A stretch of DNA of 35,739 bases from Streptomyces sp. YS415. GTDB lineage: Bacteria; Actinomycetota; Actinomycetes; Streptomycetales; Streptomycetaceae. Under the pieces are notes generated by a model. The model saw only the letters and a program-made list of their open reading frames with translations, made no database searches and was not told the DNA's origin. The stretch is from assembly GCF_023544665.1 (NCBI RefSeq), contig NZ_JAMJFL010000046.1, forward strand, positions 1 to 35,739, given 5' to 3'. This document shows positions 1 through 8,016 of this stretch, piece after piece. Position 1 is the stretch's first letter, and each line of letters starts with the position of its first letter. A program made the translations under genes and the position numbers.

Positions 1-2
1 GT

Positions 3-1241
3 GACCACCGGCGTACCTTCCCCGCCTTTCCGGCCGGAGGCTCCGGCGGCACCGCCTTCGCCGAGACGTGGTGGGGCAACGCCTGGGTGGCGGCGCTGGA
101 AGAAGGGGCGCTCGATCCCAAGCGGCTGGCGCGCGGGCGGGGTTACGCCGAGCAGGGGCACGTGGACGCCATCACCGTCACCCCCGGCCTGGTCCTCGCG
201 TACGTGAAGGGGAGCCGCCCCCGGCCGTACCGCGTCCAGGTGCGGTTGCGGACGCTCGGCGACGCCGACTGGGAGCGCTTCCTGGACGTCGCCGCCGAGC
301 GGCCCGGGCATATCGCCGCGCTGCTCGACAAGGAGATGCCGCACTCCCTCGCCGAGTGCGGCGTACCGCTGCTGCCCGGCCCGGGGGACTTGGAGCCCCA
401 CTGCAGTTGCCCGGACTACGGCCACCCGTGCAAACACGCGGCCGCCCTCTGCTACCAGACGGCACGCCTGCTCGACGCCGACCCCTTCGTCCTGCTCCTG
501 CTGCGCGGCCGCGGCGAGCGCGAGCTCCTGGACGCCCTGTCCCGGCTTAGCGCCGCGCGGGCGGCCCGTGCCGCGCAGGACCAGGGACCGGCGCCGCTGC
601 CGGGCGTACGGGCGAGCGAGGCTCTCGCCCCCCGCCAACTCCCGCCCCTGCCGCCGCCCTTGCCGGTTCCGCCGCACCCCGAGCAGCCCCCGGTCTATCC
701 GGCGGCGCCGGGCGGCCCGGACCCGTTCGCGCTGGACCAGCTGGCCACCGACGCCGCCGCCCGCGCGCACGCCCTGCTCGGCACCGGCCGTGACCCGCTC
801 GCGGAGCTGACGCTGTGGCAGGACGCCGTACGGATCGCCGCGGCCCGCCCCGGATCCGGCCTCACCGCCGGCAGCCGCGCCCTGTACGCCTCGCTCGCCT
901 CCGCCGCCGACCGTACGCCCGCCGACCTGGCCCGGGCGGTCGCCGCGTGGCGTCAGGGCGGTGAGGCGGGGCTCGCCGTACTGGAAGAGCCGTGGGACCC
1001 GCCGGCCGGACGCTTCGACCGGGCCCGCCCGCTGCTCATGGCCGCGGACCTTCCGGCGTTCCGCCCCTGGCGCAACCGCCTCACCCACCCCCGCGGCCAT
1101 GTCCAGCTCCGCCTCGGCCGCGACGGCCTGTGGTACGCGTACGAATCGGAACCGGGCCACGAGGACTGGTGGCCCCGCGGCACCCCCGACCTGGACCCGG
1201 TCGGTGCTCTGACCGGCCTGGGCGGTCCGGACGGGCCGTGA
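3..1241 (+). CDS. SWIM zinc-finger family protein (5' end outside window)
   Basis: The frame is open from the first bases, and the residues before the first internal Met already match the usual N-terminus of this family (RTFPAFP, then FAETWWGNAWVAALEEG), so the true start lies upstream of the window. The SWIM motif CxCx(n)CxH is present as CSCPDYGHPCKH, with ligand codons at 402-404, 408-410, 429-431 and 435-437. SWIM domains are predicted zinc-binding modules for DNA or protein contacts. In actinomycetes such proteins often sit beside a SNF2-type helicase gene, which may lie just upstream here (inference). After the zinc site comes a Pro-rich linker (about 600-720) and a C-terminal domain of unknown role. 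No enzymatic function can be assigned. Confidence 0.85.
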   Translation, partial: DHRRTFPAFPAGGSGGTAFAETWWGNAWVAALEEGALDPKRLARGRGYAEQGHVDAITVTPGLVLAYVKGSRPRPYRVQVRLRTLGDADWERFLDVAAERPGHIAALLDKEMPHSLAECGVPLLPGPGDLEPHCSCPDYGHPCKHAAALCYQTARLLDADPFVLLLLRGRGERELLDALSRLSAARAARAAQDQGPAPLPGVRASEALAPRQLPPLPPPLPVPPHPEQPPVYPAAPGGPDPFALDQLATDAAARAHALLGTGRDPLAELTLWQDAVRIAAARPGSGLTAGSRALYASLASAADRTPADLARAVAAWRQGGEAGLAVLEEPWDPPAGRFDRARPLLMAADLPAFRPWRNRLTHPRGHVQLRLGRDGLWYAYESEPGHEDWWPRGTPDLDPVGALTGLGGPDGP

Positions 1242-1363
1242 CGGCGCGACCGGGGGCGCCCGGTGAAGAGCGTGTGGACGTTCGTCGCCGAACTTCGGGA
1301 GCCGAGGGTGGGGAGTGGGGGACCGGGGGCGGGGCACCGGGGAGCGGACGTTAGCGTGGAGCG

Positions 1364-2677
1364 GTGAGTGAGATGAAGACCCCTGCCCTGCAGTACCGCT
1401 TCGACGGCCCGGAAGACGCCCCGGTCCTCATCCTGGGCCCGTCGCTCGGCACCACCTGGCACATGTGGGACCGTCAGGTCCCCGAGCTGACGAAGCAGTG
1501 GCGGGTCTTCCGGTTCGACCTGCCGGGACACGGCGGCGCCCCGGCGTACCCCGCGGGCTCGGTCGCCGAGCTCGCCACCCGGCTGCTGGTCACACTGGAC
1601 GGTCTCGGCGTGCAGCGCTTCGGCTACGCGGGCTGCGCGCTCGGCGGCGCCGTCGGAGTGGAGCTGGCGCTGCGCACCCCCGAGCGGCTGGCCTCGCTCG
1701 CCCTGATCGCCGCCTCGCCCCGCTTCGGCACCGCCGACGAGTTCCGGCAGCGCGGGGTGATCGTCCGGACGAACGGTCTGGACCCCATCGCCCGCAGCTC
1801 GCCCGAGCGCTGGTTCACCCAGGGCTTCGCCGGCGCCCAGCCCGCCATCACGGACTGGGCCGTGCAGATGGTGCGCACCACCGATCCCGGCTGCTACATC
1901 GCCGCCTGCGAGGCGCTCGCCTCCTTCGACGTGCGCACCGAGCTGACCAGCGTCGGCGTGCCCACCCTGGTCCTGGTCGGCTCCGAGGACCAGGTCACCG
2001 GGCCCGCCGAGGCCCGCACGCTGGTCGCCGGCATCCCGGACGCCCGTCTCGCGGTGGTCCCCGGCGCCTCCCACCTCGTCCCCGTGGAGCAGCCGGCGGC
2101 CGTCACCGATCTGCTGGTCAGACACTTCTCCACCGCCTGGCAGCCCGTCTACGAGCCGCCCGTCGGCCAGACCGCCCTGGCCGCGGCGCCCGTACAGCCG
2201 GTCCTCACCGCTCCGGCGCCGGTCGCGCCCCCGCAGCCCGCGCCCATCGCCGAGATCGCCCCGGCCACCGTGCCCGCCCCGATGGGCGGCGGCCGGCCCG
2301 ACCCGTACGACGCCGGGATCAAGGTGCGCCGCGAGGTGCTCGGCGACGCGCACGTGGACCGGGCGCTGGCACAGGCCGACGAGTTCTCGGGCGACTTCCA
2401 GGAGTTCGTCACCCGCTACGCCTGGGGCGAGATCTGGGACCGCCCCGGCCTGGACCGGCGCTCGCGCAGCTGCGTCACCCTCACCGCCCTGGTCGCGGGC
2501 GGCCACCTGGACGAACTCGCCTTCCACGTACGGGCCGCGCTGCGCAACGGCCTCACGCCCACCGAGATCAAGGAAGTGCTGCTCCAGGCCGCGGTCTACT
2601 GCGGTGTACCGGCGGCGAACAGCGCGTTCACGGTGGCGCAGCAGGTGATACGCGAGGAGACCACACCGACCGAGTGA
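1364..2677 (+). CDS. pcaL: PcaL-type fusion: 3-oxoadipate enol-lactonase / 4-carboxymuconolactone decarboxylase
   Basis: 437 residues. Residues 1-260 are an alpha/beta hydrolase of the PcaD type, then an Ala/Pro linker (about 266-308), then a PcaC-type carboxymuconolactone decarboxylase domain (GGRPDPYDAGIKVRREVLG onward). Known PcaL proteins of actinomycetes carry out two consecutive steps of the protocatechuate branch of the beta-ketoadipate pathway in the cytoplasm. The GTG start at 1364 is chosen because upstream sequence lacks the fold. No other pca gene is visible nearby, so this copy is separated from a pca operon within the window. Oddity: the nucleophile elbow, normally G-x-S-x-G, reads G-C-A-L-G, with Ala92 (codon 1637-1639) at the Ser position, while the acid (GSEDQVTG) and His (GASHLVPV) regions are kept. 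The lactonase half may be inactive or use another residue. Confidence 0.85.
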   Translation: MSEMKTPALQYRFDGPEDAPVLILGPSLGTTWHMWDRQVPELTKQWRVFRFDLPGHGGAPAYPAGSVAELATRLLVTLDGLGVQRFGYAGCALGGAVGVELALRTPERLASLALIAASPRFGTADEFRQRGVIVRTNGLDPIARSSPERWFTQGFAGAQPAITDWAVQMVRTTDPGCYIAACEALASFDVRTELTSVGVPTLVLVGSEDQVTGPAEARTLVAGIPDARLAVVPGASHLVPVEQPAAVTDLLVRHFSTAWQPVYEPPVGQTALAAAPVQPVLTAPAPVAPPQPAPIAEIAPATVPAPMGGGRPDPYDAGIKVRREVLGDAHVDRALAQADEFSGDFQEFVTRYAWGEIWDRPGLDRRSRSCVTLTALVAGGHLDELAFHVRAALRNGLTPTEIKEVLLQAAVYCGVPAANSAFTVAQQVIREETTPTE

Positions 2678-2678
2678 G

Positions 2679-2698
2679 CCCCGCGCGACGGCGCGGGG
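2679..2698 (+). terminator. GC-rich hairpin after pcaL
   Basis: CCCCGCGC at 2679-2686 and GCGCGGGG at 2691-2698 form an 8-bp perfect stem with a 4-nt loop directly after the pcaL stop. There is no clear U tract, as is usual in Streptomyces. The next gene starts only 14 nt further on, so termination may be partial. Confidence 0.4.
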
Positions 2699-2711
2699 GC
2701 AGGATGGTGCC

Positions 2712-3347
2712 ATGAGGTTCACGAAGAAGACGCACGCCTGCGTCCGCCTGGAGAAGGACGGGCGCGCGCTCGTCGTCGACCCCGGAGGCTTCAGCGAGGA
2801 GGACGCCGCCGTCGGCGCGGACGCGATCCTCGTCACGCACGAGCACCCCGACCACTTCAGCGAAGCGCGGCTGCGCACCGCGATGGAGATCAACCCGGCC
2901 GCCGAGATCTGGACGCTGAAGTCGGTCGCGGAGAAGATCTCGGCCGCCTTCCCGGGCCGGGTGCACACCGTCGGCCACGGCGACACCTTCACCGCGGCGG
3001 GCTTCGACGTCCAGGTCCACGGCGAACTGCACGCGGTCATCCACCCGGACATCCCGCGCATCACCAACGTCGGCTATCTCGTCGACGGCGGACGCGTCTT
3101 CCACCCCGGCGACGCTCTCACCGTCCCCGACCACCCGGTCGAGACGCTGATGCTCCCCGTCATGGCCCCCTGGAACAAGATCTCGGAGGTCATCGAGTAC
3201 GTCCGCGAGGTCAAGCCGCAGCGCGCCTACGACATCCACGACGCCCTGCTCACCGACCTCGCCCGGCCGATCTACGACAACCAGATCGGCGCCCTCGGCG
3301 GCGCCGAGCACCTGCGGCTCGCGCCCGGCCAGAGCACGGCTCTCTGA
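2712..3347 (+). CDS. MBL-fold metal-dependent hydrolase
   Basis: 211 residues, compact single-domain metallo-beta-lactamase fold of the Lactamase_B_3 / UlaG-like type. The metal motif HxHxDH is seen as THEHPDHF near residue 42, with later His/Asp ligands in GELHAVIHPD and FHPGDAL. The family hydrolyses varied esters, lactones or phosphodiesters; the substrate cannot be read from sequence. The ATG at 2712 follows pcaL by 34 nt across a hairpin, and xthA follows after 30 nt, so co-transcription is possible. Confidence 0.8.
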   Translation: MRFTKKTHACVRLEKDGRALVVDPGGFSEEDAAVGADAILVTHEHPDHFSEARLRTAMEINPAAEIWTLKSVAEKISAAFPGRVHTVGHGDTFTAAGFDVQVHGELHAVIHPDIPRITNVGYLVDGGRVFHPGDALTVPDHPVETLMLPVMAPWNKISEVIEYVREVKPQRAYDIHDALLTDLARPIYDNQIGALGGAEHLRLAPGQSTAL

Positions 3348-3377
3348 TTGTCAGTGGTGCCGGGTAGGTTGTGGGAC

Positions 3378-4157
3378 ATGCGTATCGCGACCTGGAACGT
3401 GAACTCGATCACCGCCCGCCTGCCGAGGCTCCTGGCCTGGCTGGAGAGCAGTGGCACCGATGTGCTCTGCCTCCAGGAGGCCAAGGTCGCCGAGGCCGCC
3501 TTCCCGGCCGAGCAGCTGCGCGAGCTGGGTTACGAGTCGGCGGTGCACGCGACCGGCCGGTGGAACGGCGTGGCGGTGCTCTCCCGGGTAGGGATCGAGG
3601 ACGTCGTCAAGGGCCTGCCCGGCGATCCCGGCTACGACGGCTCGGTCGAGCCCCGTGCCATCTCCGCGACCTGCGGCCCGGTCCGCGTCTGGTCGGTGTA
3701 CGTGCCCAACGGCCGCGAGGTGGATCACGCGCACTACGCCTACAAGCTCCAGTGGTTCGAGGCCCTGAGGGCGGCCGTCGCGGGCGACGCGGCCGGCAGC
3801 CGTCCCTTCGCGGTGCTGGGCGACTACAACGTGGCGCCGACGGACGACGACGTCTTCGACGTGGCGGCCTTCGAGGGCCTGACCCATGTCACCCCCGCCG
3901 AGCGGGCGGCCCTGGCCTCCCTGCGCGAGGCGGGCCTGTCGGACGTGGTCCCGCGGCCCCTGAAGTACGAGCACCCCTTCACGTACTGGGACTACCGCCA
4001 GCTCGCCTTCCCCAAGAACCGCGGCATGCGCATCGACCTCGTCTACGGCAACGAGCCGTTCGCGACGGCGGTCAAGGACGCGTACGTGGACCGCGAGGAG
4101 CGCAAGGGCAAGGGCGCCTCGGACCATGCGCCAGTAGTGGTGGACCTGGACGTGTAG
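3378..4157 (+). CDS. xthA: Exodeoxyribonuclease III (AP endonuclease family)
   Basis: 259 residues from the ATG at 3378. An in-frame upstream extension to 3348 is possible, but the conserved family start is MRIATWNVNSI. The exonuclease-endonuclease-phosphatase fold shows the expected motifs in order: LQEAKV (metal-binding Glu), VYVPNGREVDH, GDYNVAPTDDDVF and the C-terminal SDHAPVVVD with catalytic Asp-His. Family members cleave at abasic sites and remove 3' blocks in base-excision repair. The last codons and the stop lie in a 34-bp-period imperfect duplication (see repeat at 4134-4198). Confidence 0.9.
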   Translation: MRIATWNVNSITARLPRLLAWLESSGTDVLCLQEAKVAEAAFPAEQLRELGYESAVHATGRWNGVAVLSRVGIEDVVKGLPGDPGYDGSVEPRAISATCGPVRVWSVYVPNGREVDHAHYAYKLQWFEALRAAVAGDAAGSRPFAVLGDYNVAPTDDDVFDVAAFEGLTHVTPAERAALASLREAGLSDVVPRPLKYEHPFTYWDYRQLAFPKNRGMRIDLVYGNEPFATAVKDAYVDREERKGKGASDHAPVVVDLDV

Positions 4158-4198
4158 CTCCTCACCGGTGATGGTGGACCTGGACGTGCAGCCCCTCA
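4134..4198. repeat. Two-copy 34-bp-period tandem repeat across the xthA stop codon
   Basis: Segments 4134-4164 and 4168-4198 match at 27 of 31 positions; both contain TGGTGGACCTGGACGTG. The first copy carries the xthA TAG stop; in the second copy that codon is CAG. The second copy also contains the stop codon of the convergent SGNH hydrolase gene (4196-4198). It looks like a recent small duplication of the xthA 3' end. Confidence 0.85.
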
Positions 4199-5971
4199 GG
4201 GGGCGGGCACCAGCGCCCGCAGATCCACCGACGCGGCCAGCGCCGCGAGCCCCGCGTCCCCCGGGTGCAGATGGTCGCCGCTGTCGTACCGCGGCAGGAT
4301 GCGCGAAGGACGGGCGGGGTCCCGCAGGGCCGCGTCGAAGTCGAGGACGCCGTCGAAGACGCCCGTGGCCCGGATCCACGCGTTCACCTCGGCCCGCTCC
4401 GCGTCGACCGCGGCCGTGCACTGGGCCGCGCCCTCGCACGGCACGATCGTGGCCGCCAGCATCCGCAGCCCATGCGGGCGCCCCCGGTCCGCGAGCAGGC
4501 GCAGGCCCTCGATCACCCGCTCCGCGGTCGTGCCCGCGCGCAGGTCGTTGACGCCCTCGAAGACCACCGCGGTCCGTACCGACGGCTGGGCGAGGACATC
4601 ACGGTCGAAGCGGTGGGTCGCGCTCACCCCGGCCGTCTCGGTGGAGACGCCGTCCCCGAGGTAGCGGTCGGTGACCACACGGTTGCCGGAGATCCCCTGG
4701 TTGAGCACGCCGTAGTGCGGCACCTCGTCCTGGCCGAGCAGCCGGGTGGCCAGCACGTTGGGCCAGCGCCGGTTCGCGTCGGGCGTGGAATGGGTCCCGT
4801 CCGTGATCGAGTCGCCGAGCAGCACCACCGAGCCCGGCCCGCCGCCCACGTCCACCCCGGTGAGCAGCGGCCAGCTGGTCAGGGTCGAGGTGTAGGCGGT
4901 GGCGGTGGGGTCGGCCGCGTGGTCGCCCGGTTCGCTGAGGTAGGACCGCTGCACCGCGAGCCGGTGCATCGGCGCCGCCGCCACCGTGCCGGGCAGATGG
5001 AAGCTGACCAGGAGGTTCGTGTCCGGGGGCACGGTGAAGCCCAGCGGGTCGCTGAACAGCTGGGCGCCCGCCGGGATCTCGGCGCCCGCCGCGCCGTCGA
5101 AGGACAGGGCCACCGGTGCCTCCTGCGCGGTGGCGCCGGACGTCTGGACGGCGACCGTGGCGCTGCCGATCCGTACCGGCGTCGCCGCGAAGGTGTTGTC
5201 GAACCGGACGCGGACCCGCGGCCCGCCCGCCGAGGTGTGCACGACCAGCCGCAGCGTCCGGTCGGTCCAAGGGCCGACGGCCGGGTGGCCGCCGGTGGCC
5301 GTGGACCAGGTGCCGGTCCACCCGAGGGTGCCGGTGCGCACCGACACCGCGAACACATGGAGTCCGGCCGCGTGCGGCAGCCGTACCGACGACACCGCGC
5401 GGTCCGCCGCGAGCGGCACGGTGACGACGTACAGCCGGGTCTTCTCGGTGCGTTGGCCGCCCGGCGCGTTGACGTGGGGGAGGGCCAGCGCCTTGGTGGC
5501 GAGGGGGCCCTTGCGCCAGTCCGGGGCGGTGAGCCGGTACGGGGTGCTGGTGCCGTCCGTGTACGCGACGGTGCCGGTGCCGGTCACGTCCGCGCCGGTG
5601 GTGCCGGCGACGAGGAAGGCGAGGGCGTCACCGCGGCCGGAGAGGCTGATGTCCTGTCCGGCGGCGAGGACGTTGTCGGGCTCGCCCGGGGTGCGGTCCG
5701 GCCAGGTGAGGCGGGCGCCCTGCACGGTGAGCGCGCGGCCGGGGCGCCAGCCCGCGGCGGCCAGGTCCGCGGCCGACAGGGAGGCGCCGGAGCCGTCGAA
5801 GTCGGCCTCGCCGGGACGGGCGTCGTCGCTGACGGCGGTGTTGTCGAAGAGCCGCTCCAAGGGGAGCGGCTCGGCCGCCACCGCCGTCGCGGAAGCGGTC
5901 GCGGACGACACGGGCAGCAGCCCCGCGACCAGCGCGCACACGACCCCCGCGCCCCGAAGACTCAGCCGCAC
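4196..5971 (-). CDS. Secreted SGNH/GDSL hydrolase with N-terminal accessory domain
   Basis: 591 residues. An Arg-containing N-terminus followed by a hydrophobic stretch and AxA-type end (residues 1-33) indicates a Sec signal peptide. The C-terminal part carries the SGNH blocks: VVLLGDSITDG (nucleophile Ser), GISGNRVV, VVFEGVNDLRAG (Asn) and DHLHPGDAGL (catalytic Asp-x-x-His). The first 350 or so residues form a beta-rich region without a recognised catalytic motif. The family comprises extracellular esterases, lipases and carbohydrate deacetylases; the substrate here is unknown. The gene is convergent with xthA. Upstream (5972-6092) is a short AT-richer stretch with TGAC/GTCA half-sites near 6003-6015. 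Confidence 0.85.
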   Translation of the reverse strand: MRLSLRGAGVVCALVAGLLPVSSATASATAVAAEPLPLERLFDNTAVSDDARPGEADFDGSGASLSAADLAAAGWRPGRALTVQGARLTWPDRTPGEPDNVLAAGQDISLSGRGDALAFLVAGTTGADVTGTGTVAYTDGTSTPYRLTAPDWRKGPLATKALALPHVNAPGGQRTEKTRLYVVTVPLAADRAVSSVRLPHAAGLHVFAVSVRTGTLGWTGTWSTATGGHPAVGPWTDRTLRLVVHTSAGGPRVRVRFDNTFAATPVRIGSATVAVQTSGATAQEAPVALSFDGAAGAEIPAGAQLFSDPLGFTVPPDTNLLVSFHLPGTVAAAPMHRLAVQRSYLSEPGDHAADPTATAYTSTLTSWPLLTGVDVGGGPGSVVLLGDSITDGTHSTPDANRRWPNVLATRLLGQDEVPHYGVLNQGISGNRVVTDRYLGDGVSTETAGVSATHRFDRDVLAQPSVRTAVVFEGVNDLRAGTTAERVIEGLRLLADRGRPHGLRMLAATIVPCEGAAQCTAAVDAERAEVNAWIRATGVFDGVLDFDAALRDPARPSRILPRYDSGDHLHPGDAGLAALAASVDLRALVPAP

Positions 5972-6092
5972 GTCCCGCCCCTCTCCTCCGTGACGCCTTT
6001 GCTGACGTGATGTCAGGCGGGCACGAAGCTATGGACGTGGCGGGCGCAGGTCAACGAGGGTCGTGTGAACGGCGGCCGAACTCACCCGTTCG

Positions 6093-6416
6093 TCACGGCT
6101 TCGCGGTCACGGGCAGCTCCGCGACCACCGCGTGGTCGGACTCCACCGGGCCGAGGCCGGCGGCGCCGCCCGGGGAGCCGAGCTCGGCGAAGAACTCCGT
6201 GTCGGCCCGGCGGAAGTCGACCCACTCGCCGGGGACGTCGTCCTCGAAGAAGATCGCCTCGACCGGGCAGACGGGCTCGCAGGCGCCGCAGTCGACGCAT
6301 TCGTCCGGGTTGATGTACATCTTCCGCTGGCCTTCGTAGATGCAGTCGACGGGGCACTCGTCGACGCAGGCCTTGTCCTTGAGGTCGACGCAGGGCTGGG
6401 CGATGACGTACGTCAT
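6093..6416 (-). CDS. fdxA: 7Fe [3Fe-4S][4Fe-4S] ferredoxin
   Basis: 107 residues, the usual length for FdxA. Cysteines at 9, 17, 21, 25 and 40, 43, 46, 50 give the two-cluster arrangement (CVDECPVDC and CVDCGACEPVCP). The start at 6416 (MTYVIAQPCVD) is supported by GGAGAG six bases upstream and by family N-termini; the frame stays open further upstream but that part has no ferredoxin similarity. It is a cytoplasmic low-potential electron carrier, commonly for cytochromes P450 or oxidoreductases. It is divergent from the DMT transporter gene. Confidence 0.95.
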   Translation of the reverse strand: MTYVIAQPCVDLKDKACVDECPVDCIYEGQRKMYINPDECVDCGACEPVCPVEAIFFEDDVPGEWVDFRRADTEFFAELGSPGGAAGLGPVESDHAVVAELPVTAKP

Positions 6417-6580
6417 GAGCGACTCTCCGTGGTCCAGATGGCGTTGCCGGGCTCGTGAGTGCGGTGAGGGTAGGAGGCGCGGCAGGAATCTCCGTGGACG
6501 TCGGATGGAGTCCGTCTCGAACTCCTGTGCCGAGGTGCCGGGTCGGGCGGGTGGTGTGGCCGGGCGCACGCCAGTACTGG

Positions 6581-6610
6581 TTGCGGGGGTTAATTCAGCG
6601 CCCGTAGACT
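6581..6610 (+). promoter_or_regulatory. Possible promoter for the DMT transporter gene
   Basis: TTGCGG at 6581-6586 and TAGACT at 6605-6610 are separated by 18 bp, a sigma-70-like arrangement about 60 bp before the chosen start at 6669. It is an eye-level match only. Confidence 0.3.
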
Positions 6611-6668
6611 TCAACGGAGAGTGAAATATGACGGCTCCGTGCCCGGCGCGGTGAAAGGACGTACCACC

Positions 6669-7610
6669 GTGTTCTCGGTTCTGGTGCTCGGTGCGACTTC
6701 CGCGCTGGCGTACGCGGCCGCGGCGGTCGCCCAGCGGATGGCCGCCCTGCGGGCCGCCGGGCCGCGAGGGGTCGGGCTGCGGCGGTCCGGTGCGTGGTGG
6801 GTGGCGGTCCTGCTGAACGGCTTGGGCGCCGTGCTGCACACGGCCGCGTTACGGTACGGCTCGCTCGTCGCCGTGCAGATGCTCGGGGTGCTGACGCTGG
6901 TCGCGGCGCCCCTGCTGTCGTCAGGGGTGCTGCGGCAGCGGATGACGTCCGCGCAGTGGGCGGGGACCGCGTTGACGGTGGCGGGGGTGGTGGGGCTGCT
7001 GGCGCTCGTCCCGTCCGCCGGGGAGAGCCGCACGCTGGACGCCGGTGAGCTGGTCGGCGTCGGGCTGCTGACCGCGGGCGCGATGGGGGTGGCGGTGGTC
7101 GTGGCGGCGGTCGCCCGGAGCGTGACGGTCGCGAGCCTTGCGTACGCGGCCGCGGCGGGGGTCGCCTTCGCGGCGGCGAGCGCGCTCGCGCAGACCGCGG
7201 TGCTCCGGGTGACCGGGGCGGGGTCGGGGACCGTCGTGTCGAGCGTGCTGGTCGCGGGCGGGGTGCTGTTCCTGGCGCCGGCGGGGCTGCTGTTGTGCCA
7301 GCTCGCCTACCGCGGCGGGCTGGAGGCTCCGCTGGCCACGGTGACGCTGGTGAACCCGGTGTTCGCCGTGGTGATCGGGGTGGCGGCGCTGGGGGACCGC
7401 TACGCCACGGGGCCGTTGACGGTGGCCGCCGGCCTGGTCGCGGCGGTTGCGGCGGCACGGGGTGTGTTCCTCCTGGCCCGCGCGGAGACCCTGGGCGCCC
7501 CGGAGGGCTCCCGCCCCCAAGTCGCCGCGCCCGGAGGACATTTCTGGGGGATACGGCTGCGCAGGTCGACGACGGTGACGGTGGGGGCGGCGTCGGAGCC
7601 GCGGCAGTGA
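6669..7610 (+). CDS. DMT/EamA-like integral membrane transporter
   Basis: About 313 residues with eight or more hydrophobic segments (for example residues 2-20, 40-60 and 80-100), Ala/Val/Leu-rich, and a polar C-terminal tail. This resembles drug/metabolite (DMT, EamA-type) transporters, though repeat halves are degenerate. GTG 6669 is preferred because AAAGGAC lies about 9 bases upstream; in-frame GTGs at 6621 and 6651 lack a well-spaced ribosome site. Codon 61 (6849-6851) is TTA, so translation should need the bldA tRNA, a developmental control in Streptomyces. The substrate is unknown. Confidence 0.7.
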   Translation: MFSVLVLGATSALAYAAAAVAQRMAALRAAGPRGVGLRRSGAWWVAVLLNGLGAVLHTAALRYGSLVAVQMLGVLTLVAAPLLSSGVLRQRMTSAQWAGTALTVAGVVGLLALVPSAGESRTLDAGELVGVGLLTAGAMGVAVVVAAVARSVTVASLAYAAAAGVAFAAASALAQTAVLRVTGAGSGTVVSSVLVAGGVLFLAPAGLLLCQLAYRGGLEAPLATVTLVNPVFAVVIGVAALGDRYATGPLTVAAGLVAAVAAARGVFLLARAETLGAPEGSRPQVAAPGGHFWGIRLRRSTTVTVGAASEPRQ

Positions 7611-7878
7611 CGACGGCCGTCGGGCGGCGGTGAAGTCCGTTCGGCGCTCACCTCGTCCGGCCCCTGCCATTCCCGTGAGCCGCCCGGCTGTGCCCGCCTC
7701 GACCCCACCGCGTCGAGCCCCGCTCGAGCTTCGGCTCAGTCGTCCTCGTGGCGCCGAAGTGCCGGTCTTGTCGGGGTTCCTGGCCCGTGCAAGTCTCGTA
7801 GGGGGTGAGTTCATCAGTTGTTGAGTTCCCCTTGTGGGGTGGGACGCGGCAGCGCCCGTATAGCGGCAGGGAGTTCCT

Positions 7879-8016
7879 ATGAGCAGCACTGGTACCGGTA
7901 CCACCGTGCATCCGGAGGAGGCCGAGGCGTTGGCGTGGGTGATGCTGGCCGAGTTGTCGGGGACCGTGCCCGCGCCGCCACCCGTGGAGCAGGTGGAGGA
8001 CGGCGGTGAGGGATGA
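7879..8016 (+). CDS. Small ORF (45 aa) coupled to proA
   Basis: ATG 7879 follows GGGAG with 5-nt spacing. The stop TGA (8014-8016) overlaps the proA ATG (8013-8015) as ATGA, so the two are probably translationally coupled. The peptide begins MSSTGTGTTVHPEEAEA, has a short hydrophobic helix-like centre (LAWVMLAELSG), then a Pro run (PAPPP) and an acidic Gly/Glu tail. I do not recognise the family. It could be a small regulator or partner of ProA, or a leader peptide; coupling and ribosome site argue that it is translated. Confidence 0.6.
   Translation: MSSTGTGTTVHPEEAEALAWVMLAELSGTVPAPPPVEQVEDGGEG

Noticed and set aside
953..3067. Very long minus-strand open frame opposite the SWIM, pcaL and MBL genes
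   Set aside because: It is the GC-bias shadow of three well-supported plus-strand genes and has no recognisable domain.
7630..7824. 64-codon plus-strand frame between the DMT gene and the small ORF
   Set aside because: No ribosome site, Pro/Arg-rich shadow-like composition and no domain.
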